Source of the DNA: Bdellovibrio sp.
GTDB lineage: Bacteria > Myxococcota > SpSt-1050
Reading direction: 5' to 3'
Assembly: GCA_020725805.1 (NCBI GenBank)
Contig: DYEF01000024.1
Coordinates: 1 to 62,551 of the forward strand
Length of the DNA: 62,551 nt
The first letter of the stretch is position 1. Each line of letters begins with the position of its first letter. Made by a program: the position numbers and the translations under genes. This document shows positions 55,468 to 62,551 of this stretch, piece after piece. The notes under the pieces are model-generated. The model was not told the origin of the DNA. It saw only the letters and a list, made by a program, of their open reading frames with translations, and ran no database searches.

Positions 55468-56183
55468 AAGATGAATCCTTTGATGAACTCTTAAAGGCAG
55501 CATCAAAGAATATAGGCTACAGATTCAAGAACAAACAGCTGCTTTTAGAGGCGCTTACTCACAAATCGTATGCCAACGAAAACAAACTCAAATATAACAA
55601 CGAGAGACTGGAGTATCTGGGAGATTCAATAATAGATTTTGCTATTGCATATATTCTCTTCAATCAGTTTTCCGGTAGTAATGAGGGTCTTTTATCCCGT
55701 TTCAGGGCTGCCCTTGTAAATGAGAAGGAACTCAGCAAGATAGCAAGAAGAATTCACCTTAATGAATATATCATTCTGGGGAAAGGAGAAAGACTTACGT
55801 CCGGGAGTGATAAGGATTCAATATTAAGTGATGCCTATGAGGCGGTAATTGCCGCCATCTTTCTCGACAGCAATATGAACAATGTGCTCAAAATTGTCAG
55901 AAAACATTTCAAGGACGAACTCGATAATATTACTTCACAGGATATGATGCAGGATTATAAGACTGCAATACTCATATTCTGTCAGGAAAAATACAGGCTT
56001 GCTCCTTCATACGAACTTATCGGGCAGAGCGGTCCGGACCACAATTGTACATTTGAAGTAAGAATTATGATAAACGGTTCCGAGTTCGGAAGGGGAAAAG
56101 GAAAAACCAAGAAAGAGGCCGAACAGCATGCCGCCAGAGAGGCAATATTCAATATTGCCGGAAGCGAATATGAAAAGGAATAA
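55464..56183 (+). CDS. rnc: Ribonuclease III
   Basis: RNase III cleaves double-stranded RNA in rRNA maturation and mRNA decay. The 239-residue protein has the catalytic domain with the signature NERLEYLGDSIIDF and the acidic site in DSILSDAYEAVIAAIFLD. A C-terminal double-stranded RNA-binding domain (about 160-235) includes PSYELIGQSGPDHNCTFEV and GKGKTKKEAEQHAAREAI. A GGAGAACC site lies at the end of mtaB. It overlaps the next radical SAM gene by 14 bp. Confidence 0.95.
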   Translation: MKDESFDELLKAASKNIGYRFKNKQLLLEALTHKSYANENKLKYNNERLEYLGDSIIDFAIAYILFNQFSGSNEGLLSRFRAALVNEKELSKIARRIHLNEYIILGKGERLTSGSDKDSILSDAYEAVIAAIFLDSNMNNVLKIVRKHFKDELDNITSQDMMQDYKTAILIFCQEKYRLAPSYELIGQSGPDHNCTFEVRIMINGSEFGRGKGKTKKEAEQHAAREAIFNIAGSEYEKE

Positions 56184-57000
56184 GAGGAATTTTATAATAC
56201 CTGTCTTTCTCCCGTTTACAGGTTGCACCAACAGGTGTATGTACTGCAATCAGAGAGCATTGCATCCGGAGGCAGAAAATCCCAATCCTGAAATGATAAA
56301 AGAGAAAATATGCAGATATCTGTCAACAATCGGCAGGAAAAAAGAAGATAGCGATATAGAGGTTGCCTTCTATGGAGGGACTTTCACGAATATAAGTAAC
56401 GAAAGACAGAGAGAACTCCTGAATGCCCTTTCGGAATTTATTGAATGCAAGAAGATTGACGGGATAAGATTTTCCACAAGACCTGACAATCTGGATTCTG
56501 CGATGCTCGAATATTATAAAAAATCGGGAGTTACAACAATCGAAATCGGGGCACAGTCTTTCAGAGACGAAGTCCTCAGATTTGTAAGGAGAAATCACTC
56601 CTCGGAGGATATACGGGATTCTGTGATTCTTTTGCAAACCTACGGATTCAGGACATCTCTTCATCTTATGTTCGGACTACCCCTCTCAGGTTATGAAGAT
56701 GACATTTACAGCATAGAGGAGACAATCAGACTCAAACCCGATTTTGTAAGACTACACCCTACTCTCGTACTCAGAGATACCGAACTCGAAACCCTCTATA
56801 AAAGCGGCAGATATGAACCGCTGTCACTGAAAGATACACTCAGGATTCTCAGATACGCCCTCAGACGATTTCGGGAATCGGGAATAAACGTAATCCGTGT
56901 CGGACTTCATAATGATGATAATCTAGTAAATCCCGGCACACTGATAGCCGGCCCCTTTCATCCCTCGCTAAGACAGATCGCAGAGAATTCTTCAGATTAA
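56170..57000 (+). CDS. Elp3-like radical SAM protein, shortened at the C-terminus
   Basis: The 276-residue protein (ATG 56170) has the radical SAM cluster CTNRCMYC (Cys19, Cys23, Cys26) and AFYGGTFTNI, TIEIGAQSF and FRTSLHLMFGLPLSGYEDD, typical of Elp3/HemN-like enzymes commonly found after rnc. It breaks off soon after TLIAGPFHPSLRQ, where relatives continue by several tens of residues, so it looks truncated. No frameshift continuation was found in the downstream sequence. Its end overlaps the convergent Fe-S gene by 9 bp. Function unknown, probably RNA or tRNA related. Confidence 0.82.
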   Translation: MKRNKRNFIIPVFLPFTGCTNRCMYCNQRALHPEAENPNPEMIKEKICRYLSTIGRKKEDSDIEVAFYGGTFTNISNERQRELLNALSEFIECKKIDGIRFSTRPDNLDSAMLEYYKKSGVTTIEIGAQSFRDEVLRFVRRNHSSEDIRDSVILLQTYGFRTSLHLMFGLPLSGYEDDIYSIEETIRLKPDFVRLHPTLVLRDTELETLYKSGRYEPLSLKDTLRILRYALRRFRESGINVIRVGLHNDDNLVNPGTLIAGPFHPSLRQIAENSSD

Positions 57001-58104
57001 TTCTGCAAGGTTTCTCACCTCTGTACTGATTCCGTTTTTTCTGACTATATCGAAAAGCTGCATATAACACCCCGAACAGAGTGTATAGAGTACTTTTTTA
57101 TCTTTCAGGTCACCCAAAAGTCTCTCACCTATCTTTACGGATTTATCATATTCATAAAGGTTAAACACCCCGCCGTATCCGCAGCAACTATCAATAATTC
57201 TGACATTTCTGAATTTTTTTAGCCTTTTATAAAGAGATTTATCATCTGAATTCCTTATATGACAGGGTATATGTAAAGCGATGTTATTCTCACTTAGTGC
57301 AGTCTGAATCCGCTCCAGAATAAAATCCTCAAATGTAAAAATTTTGGCGGACAATTCTTTCCCGTCCTTAACCAGTTCTGCATACTGATGGAACATATAA
57401 GCACAGCTTGCACAGGGTGTAATAATCTTTTCAATCTTTTCTGATGAGAATAATTTAATATTTTCTGACGAAAGTCCCAATGCCTTTTTTCCGTCTCCCG
57501 CGGAATAATTCATCAGTCCGCAGCAGACCTGATTCTCCGGAATATACACATTATACCCTTTGTTCATATAAAAGGCAGAAATACCATTGATTACTTCCGG
57601 ATAAAAAAGAGGAGCGATACAACCAGTAAATACTGCAACATTTTTATCTGCAAGAATATTATTGTACAACACCCTATCTGCACTGATTTTTGGGATATGT
57701 CTTTTAAGATTGAGAAACCGTATTAATCCTCCGCTATTTCTCTCTGTATTCATCAGAGAAGAAATAATCTTCATTTTGGAAAAATCTGTACCCTGCATTG
57801 CCCTGAGAATAAGATATATATTTCTGGCAAGCCCCTCACTCAGTCTCACACTTCTTATCACATTATGTATATCCACATCATTGGGACAGACATCCCGGCA
57901 ACTTCCGCACAGAAGACAATTGTTGAGAAACTTTTTGAATATATCCCTGTTTTTTATTTTATCTATTGTATGAATTCTACCCCTCGGGGAAGAGGATTCC
58001 TCCCTGTCAACAGAATATACAGGACAGACACCAAGACATAGACCGCACCTTACACACTTTTTAAGATTATCATCAATTGTTTTTTGATATCCGGAATCTT
58101 TCAA
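56992..58104 (-). CDS. Glycolate oxidase/lactate utilisation-type iron-sulfur reductase subunit
   Basis: The 370-residue protein has two ferredoxin motifs (CVRCGLCLGVCP and CLLCGSCRDVCP). Two CCG-type domains follow (YIPENQVCCGLMNY, IDSCCGYGGVF), the layout of GlcF, HdrB-like and LutA proteins that carry electrons from a flavin dehydrogenase to the quinone pool or heterodisulfide. No flavin subunit gene is adjacent. The start is a TTG at 58104 with only a distant AGGAAGG site, so the exact start is uncertain. It is the last gene of the dksA-side operon. Confidence 0.85.
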   Translation of the reverse strand: MKDSGYQKTIDDNLKKCVRCGLCLGVCPVYSVDREESSSPRGRIHTIDKIKNRDIFKKFLNNCLLCGSCRDVCPNDVDIHNVIRSVRLSEGLARNIYLILRAMQGTDFSKMKIISSLMNTERNSGGLIRFLNLKRHIPKISADRVLYNNILADKNVAVFTGCIAPLFYPEVINGISAFYMNKGYNVYIPENQVCCGLMNYSAGDGKKALGLSSENIKLFSSEKIEKIITPCASCAYMFHQYAELVKDGKELSAKIFTFEDFILERIQTALSENNIALHIPCHIRNSDDKSLYKRLKKFRNVRIIDSCCGYGGVFNLYEYDKSVKIGERLLGDLKDKKVLYTLCSGCYMQLFDIVRKNGISTEVRNLAELI

Positions 58105-58114
58105 GACAGCTTAT

Positions 58115-58531
58115 TCAGCCTTCCTGTATCTTCTCTCTCTTTTCCTGTTCTTCCTTGCATTTAATACAGAGAGTAGCCACAGGTCTGGCCAGAAGTCTCT
58201 TTACATCGATATCATCACCGCAGGATTCACAGATGCCATAGGTCCCTTCGTCAATCATCTTCAGAGCCTTGATTATCTTATTGAGCAGATACTGTTCCCT
58301 GTCCCTTAGTCTGAGGGTGAGAGACTGATTATATTCAAACGATGCGTGGTCAATCTCGTCAGGAAGGTCATCTTTATCGAATTCGCTTTCGTCCCTCATA
58401 GTATCCTGTGTCTTTTTGATGAGTTCATCTTTCTGCAAAAGAAGCATTTTTCTGATCTTTTCGATCTCACTCTTACGAATCTTTTCGGTATCCTTTTCCT
58501 TGCCTTTTACTGTTACTTTCTTGTTTATCAC
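58115..58531 (-). CDS. dksA: DksA/TraR-type zinc finger transcription factor
   Basis: The 138-residue protein has a coiled-coil hairpin (about 15-95) and the zinc finger CESCGDDI...CIKC (C-x2-C-x17-C-x2-C). DksA binds in the RNA polymerase secondary channel and works with ppGpp to tune rRNA and amino-acid genes. The tip region carries acidic residues (DKDDLPDEID) comparable to the DxxDA motif of E. coli DksA. It starts with GTG, preceded by AAAAGGAG. It lies 63 bp after secG and 10 bp before the Fe-S reductase gene. Confidence 0.88.
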   Translation of the reverse strand: MINKKVTVKGKEKDTEKIRKSEIEKIRKMLLLQKDELIKKTQDTMRDESEFDKDDLPDEIDHASFEYNQSLTLRLRDREQYLLNKIIKALKMIDEGTYGICESCGDDIDVKRLLARPVATLCIKCKEEQEKREKIQEG

Positions 58532-58594
58532 AGGAGTACTCCTTTTAAATAGTTAACTACGTAATTATGATACCACAATAGATAAAAAATATCA

Positions 58595-58990
58595 TTATTT
58601 TTTTTCTTCACTTTCCTCATTGCCCGTTTTTTCAGGACCTGACGAGGCATCTGTCTGAATACTTCCGACATTTACGCCTGCATCCGGAGCCGGCTGGGCA
58701 GATTGCATCTCTTTCTTCTCAATGGCCGTCTTTTTTGTACTGTATTTGGCAAGTGCAGACTCACTCTTTGAACTGAAATATGAGAGGCTTATTGATGTTA
58801 TAACAAATAATGCAGCTGCTATTGCCGTAAGTTTTGCAAGAAAAGACGTTGCACCTGATGCACCGAATACCGTCTGTGAAGAACCACCAAAGGCCGCTCC
58901 CAGTCCGGCACCCTTTCCGCCCTGCAAAAGCACCATAAGTATCAGGAATATCCCGACGATAACGTGAATGATTGTGATAAGAGTAATCAT
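58595..58990 (-). CDS. secG: Preprotein translocase subunit SecG
   Basis: SecG is the small subunit of the SecYEG channel. The 131 residues have two transmembrane helices (about 1-20 and 52-70) around the conserved cytoplasmic loop QGGKGAGLGAAFGGSSQTVFG. The C-terminal extension (about 75-131) is hydrophilic and longer than in E. coli, with Ala/Pro/Ser/Glu-rich sequence. A GGAG site precedes the ATG. It follows tpiA by 14 bp, the classical order in many bacteria. Confidence 0.94.
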   Translation of the reverse strand: MITLITIIHVIVGIFLILMVLLQGGKGAGLGAAFGGSSQTVFGASGATSFLAKLTAIAAALFVITSISLSYFSSKSESALAKYSTKKTAIEKKEMQSAQPAPDAGVNVGSIQTDASSGPEKTGNEESEEKK

Positions 58991-59004
58991 AAAACTGACT
59001 CCTT

Positions 59005-59772
59005 TTAAATTCTGTAATCGATAATTCTTGTAAACTGCTCCGCCTTAAGACTGGCTCCTCCGACGAGTGCACCGTCGATATTTTCCATCTTCATAAGGCT
59101 GTCAATATTATCCGGTTTGACCGAACCTCCGTAAAGAATCCGTATATTTTCGGATATATTTTTGTCCCTGATGCCCGAAATGAGATTTCTGATGAAGAGA
59201 TGCATCTCCTCTGCCTGTTCGGGCGATGCATTTACACCGGTGCCGATTGCCCAGACAGGTTCATAGGCGATTACGAGATTATCGGATCTGAAATTAATCT
59301 CTCTCAGCGCCTCTTCAACCTGTCTCTTGACCACATCAAAATGCCTGTTGTTGTTTCTGTCTTCGATCTTCTCACCGACACAGTACACAGGAATCAGGCC
59401 GTTACTGATGGCCGCCGTTATCTTCTTTCTGAGAAGCTCCTCAGTCTCGAAGAAGTACTTTCTACGCTCCGAATGGCCTATTATCGAGTATGTTGCACCG
59501 CAATCCTTTACCATAAGGGGTGAAACCTCGCCGGTAAATGCACCCTCTTTTTCAAAGTACAGATTCTGTGAACCAACGGATACAAAAGAGGGATTTACAC
59601 TATCTACTGCCGCCATAAGATAGGGAAACGGCGGTGCAATCATAACATCCCTGTCTTCATACTTCTTCTGCGATACAAAATCCGATATAGCCCTGGCAAG
59701 TCTTTTCACTTCTTCGGACGAGAGATACATTTTGAAATTGCCGGCAATAAGGGCCTTTCTTTTCTTTGCCAT
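59005..59772 (-). CDS. tpiA: Triosephosphate isomerase
   Basis: TpiA interconverts dihydroxyacetone phosphate and glyceraldehyde 3-phosphate. The 255-residue protein has the catalytic Lys in GNFKMY, the electrophilic His in IGHSERRK, the catalytic Glu in VIAYEPVWAIGTG and the phosphate loop YGGSV. The ATG is 5 bp after the pgk stop, with GGAGG in the end of pgk. It belongs to the gap-pgk-tpiA-secG operon. Confidence 0.97.
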   Translation of the reverse strand: MAKKRKALIAGNFKMYLSSEEVKRLARAISDFVSQKKYEDRDVMIAPPFPYLMAAVDSVNPSFVSVGSQNLYFEKEGAFTGEVSPLMVKDCGATYSIIGHSERRKYFFETEELLRKKITAAISNGLIPVYCVGEKIEDRNNNRHFDVVKRQVEEALREINFRSDNLVIAYEPVWAIGTGVNASPEQAEEMHLFIRNLISGIRDKNISENIRILYGGSVKPDNIDSLMKMENIDGALVGGASLKAEQFTRIIDYRI

Positions 59773-59777
59773 CAGTA

Positions 59778-60956
59778 TTATTCCTCCAGAATCTTGATGC
59801 CCGGTAATTCTTTACCTTCCATAAATTCGAGAGATGCTCCGCCACCGGTAGATATATGTGTAAACTTTCCTTCGAGCTTCAGTGATTCTATGGCTGTTAC
59901 CGTATCACCGCCGCCTGCAACAGAAACAACCCCTTTAAGTTCAGCAACTGCCTTTACTATCTCAAATGTACCGTTGGCAAACTTCGGATTTTCGAACAAC
60001 CCTGACGGACCGTTAAAGAATATCGTCTTTGCCTTTTTCAGGGCATCAGAGAACTTCCTGATGGTCTTCGGACCGATATCATAGCCTATCATATCATCTT
60101 CTATATTGACAGATGAAGTAGCGACAGGTTCACTGTTTTCATCCTTTGCAACGATGTGGTCTTCGGGAAGGAGTATCTCGGCACCGCTCTTTCTGGCATT
60201 ATCGAGAATCTCTTTTGCCACATCAAGCCTGTCATCCTCGACGAGAGATTTTCCCATTTTATAGCCCTGCGCCTTCAGAAATGTATAGGCCATTGCACCG
60301 CCGATTATGAAAGTATCGACCTTCTTCATAAGATTCGTAATAACACTGATCTTGTCCGAGACCTTTGCACCACCCAGAATGGTAATAAACGGTTTCTCAG
60401 GGCTCAGAAGAACCCTGTCCAGATGCTCAACCTCCTTGAGCATAAGAAAACCTGCGGCTTTTTCCTTTACAAAATGAGCCATACCTTCGGTAGAGGCGTG
60501 CGCCCGGTGTGCCGTCCCGAATGCGTCATTTATATAGACATCGCACAAAGAGGCAAGTTCTTTGGCAAAATTCTCATCATTCGCCTCTTCTTCCTTATGA
60601 AATCTCAGATTTTCAAGAAGCAGAACCTCTCCTTCCTTCATATCAGCGACCAGTTTTTTTACCCCGTCACCTATACAGTCATCCGCCACCTTGATATCTT
60701 TTTTGAGCAGTTCCTTGAGCCTCTCACCGACAGGCATCATTGAATATTTCTGCTCAAAACCGCCCTTTGGTCTTCCCAGATGGCTGGCAAGAATTACCTT
60801 GGCATTCTTTGAAAGCGCATAATTGATTGTGTCAAGTGCCGAGCGTATTCTCTTGTCGTTTTTTACCACACCATCCTTTACCGGCACATTGAAATCTACC
60901 CTGATAAATACTCTCTTACCTCTCAGATCCAGTGTTTCAATTGACCTGATCTTCAT
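59778..60956 (-). CDS. pgk: Phosphoglycerate kinase
   Basis: Pgk forms ATP from 1,3-bisphosphoglycerate. The 392-residue length is normal. The N-terminal VFIRVDFNVPVKDG and SHLGRPKG segments bind 3-phosphoglycerate. The C-terminal nucleotide-binding region includes GGAKVSDKI, FFNGPSGLFE, GGGDTVTA and the terminal HISTGGGASLEFMEGKELPG. Arg codons are almost all AGA/AGG (12 of 14 by my count), unlike the preceding gap gene. GAGGTG precedes the ATG; the distance to the full gap reading frame is 23 bp. Confidence 0.97.
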   Translation of the reverse strand: MKIRSIETLDLRGKRVFIRVDFNVPVKDGVVKNDKRIRSALDTINYALSKNAKVILASHLGRPKGGFEQKYSMMPVGERLKELLKKDIKVADDCIGDGVKKLVADMKEGEVLLLENLRFHKEEEANDENFAKELASLCDVYINDAFGTAHRAHASTEGMAHFVKEKAAGFLMLKEVEHLDRVLLSPEKPFITILGGAKVSDKISVITNLMKKVDTFIIGGAMAYTFLKAQGYKMGKSLVEDDRLDVAKEILDNARKSGAEILLPEDHIVAKDENSEPVATSSVNIEDDMIGYDIGPKTIRKFSDALKKAKTIFFNGPSGLFENPKFANGTFEIVKAVAELKGVVSVAGGGDTVTAIESLKLEGKFTHISTGGGASLEFMEGKELPGIKILEE

Positions 60957-60979
60957 ACTTCACCTCGTTTTTATACAAC

Positions 60980-62053
<1,074 letters not shown>

Positions 62054-62103
62054 TTATTCTATATGGATTTTGATTTAGCAAAGAAAACTTAAACGGGGTA
62101 GTT

Positions 62104-62132
62104 ATGTTATCAAATTGTCAAAAAGTTGTCAA
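62104..62132 (-). promoter_or_regulatory. Promoter of the gap operon
   Basis: On the minus strand a perfect TTGACA (62127-62132), a 17-bp spacer and TAACAT (62104-62109) precede gap by about 75 bp. A second TTGACA lies between these two elements. The direct repeat TTGTCAAA occurs here twice on the plus strand. Confidence 0.65.
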
Positions 62133-62222
62133 ACTTTTAAGAACAATTTAGACGGGGGGATTATTGAAGTTGGTTATTTTATGTGGGGTTAATTTATGCT
62201 ATCTATGTTATGTATAGTAATT

Positions 62223-62242
62223 ATGTGTCCAAATGGACACAT
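62223..62242. repeat. 20-bp palindrome with CAAATG centre
   Basis: ATGTGTCCA, AA, TGGACACAT: two perfect 9-base arms around AA. It has the same design (9-base arms, AA centre, core CAAATG) as two palindromes at 62320-62385, although the outer sequence differs. Confidence 0.6.
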
Positions 62243-62271
62243 CTTCCGACGAAGGTTTGCTTATTTATGTG

Positions 62272-62301
62272 TCACAATGGTCAAAAAATGTGTTATTGTG
62301 A
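62272..62301. repeat. Short inverted repeat
   Basis: TCACAAT (62272-62278) and ATTGTGA (62295-62301) are inverted 7-base arms 16 nt apart, between the palindromes. Confidence 0.4.
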
Positions 62302-62319
62302 GATTGTGAATATATAGCA

Positions 62320-62341
62320 AAAGAGAACAAATGTTCTCTTT
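62320..62341. repeat. Palindrome copy 1 (AAAGAGAACA arms)
   Basis: AAAGAGAACA, AA, TGTTCTCTTT is a palindrome with 10-base arms. A second copy with 9-base arms lies at 62366-62385 in the same orientation. Confidence 0.65.
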
Positions 62342-62343
62342 GT

Positions 62344-62395
62344 TCCGTCGGAGCAAGATCTCTAAAAGAGAACAAATGTTCTCTTCCCCGACGGA
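62344..62395. repeat. Inverted repeat enclosing palindrome copy 2
   Basis: TCCGTCGG (62344-62351) and CCGACGGA (62388-62395) are perfect inverted arms that enclose the second palindrome, so the whole unit could fold as a branched hairpin. Confidence 0.55.
62366..62385. repeat. Palindrome copy 2 (AAGAGAACA arms)
   Basis: AAGAGAACA, AA, TGTTCTCTT repeats the first palindrome 46 bp downstream. Confidence 0.65.
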
Positions 62396-62523
62396 AATTT
62401 GTTGGTTGGACTTTATTACTGCTTCTGGCATGAATACCTTCAGTCCGATGTCGCTACGCTTGATAGGACTTCTGGCGCTGTATGTGTTGTGATGGCATTA
62501 AAAAGCATTGTAAGTGTCCTCTC

Positions 62524-62543
62524 ATTCCTGCGTAGGCAGGAAT
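62524..62543. repeat. REP-like palindrome at the window end
   Basis: ATTCCTGC, loop GTAG, GCAGGAAT is a hairpin of the kind often dispersed as an extragenic palindrome in bacterial genomes. Only one copy is visible here. Confidence 0.5.
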
Positions 62544-62551
62544 CTATTGCA

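Larger units (their letters stand above)
62160..62551. other. Non-coding, repeat-rich end of the window
   Basis: No convincing gene is seen between the gap promoter and the end of the window on either strand. The stretch is instead filled with short palindromes and inverted repeats, listed separately. No tRNA or recognisable structured RNA was found. Confidence 0.6.

Noticed and set aside
58532-58543. AGGAGTACTCCT palindrome at the dksA start as a regulatory hairpin
   Set aside because: It has no loop, so only a short 4-bp stem could form; it is most likely a chance feature of the ribosome binding site.

Overview
The window looks like a chromosomal segment of a Gram-negative, probably anaerobic or microaerophilic bacterium with a moderately AT-rich genome. 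Lipoproteins, a likely outer-membrane barrel, DksA, SecG and a sigma-70 rpoD support a diderm cell. Hybrid cluster protein, several ferredoxin-type proteins and many radical SAM enzymes suggest anaerobic life. Secreted proteins with Asp/Thr-rich linkers and Cys-x-Cys tails, next to PilZ, DivIVA, DUF167 and GGDEF genes, recall the lineages formerly called Deltaproteobacteria, especially Myxococcota-like ones. That placement is inference. No rRNA, tRNA, CRISPR array, transposase or prophage gene was seen.

Layout. 1-4.8 kb (+): the prkA-yeaH-spoVR stress/starvation triad. 4.8-12.3 kb (-): purA, a HIT protein, sppA and rpsA, then a PLP-homeostasis/DivIVA/DUF167/PilZ/response-regulator operon. 12.4-23.8 kb: an accessory region of envelope and secreted proteins. 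It holds a purple-acid-phosphatase-like enzyme and a kelch protein that share a short C-terminal Cys-x-Cys-Ser-Leu tail, and a tight operon of two predicted beta-propeller (lipo)proteins plus a barrel-like protein. Next come a class IV aminotransferase, an orphan substrate-binding protein and a zinc alcohol dehydrogenase. 23.8-34.2 kb: an aromatic amino acid ammonia-lyase with an Ala-Cys-Gly cofactor triad, a TIGR02757 protein, a glycosyltransferase, a DsbD-like protein, a YchF-like GTPase, a REC-GGDEF protein that may be leaderless, a membrane gluzincin and a small lipoprotein.

34.3-47.8 kb: GAF-pckA (+), then a minus-strand nitrosative-stress operon (ygbA, ferredoxin, hcp) whose promoter is covered by a perfect 25-bp palindrome. 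After it come lon-like, TPR, nth and nfi genes, a tandem radical SAM pair and a ceramidase-like lipoprotein. 47.9-57.0 kb (+): the macromolecular-synthesis operon rpsU-dnaG-rpoD, followed by cysE, iscU, mnmA, mtaB, rnc and a radical SAM gene. 57.0-62.0 kb (-): gap-pgk-tpiA-secG-dksA and an Fe-S reductase. gap carries an in-frame TAA, with about 75 well-conserved codons still open behind it. The last 500 bases are non-coding and rich in palindromes.

Most of the window is housekeeping. The points that merit follow-up are the ygbA-hcp operator, the Cys-x-Cys tails, the propeller/barrel operon, the Ala-Cys-Gly ammonia-lyase, the switch-like leader before the substrate-binding protein and the interrupted gap gene.
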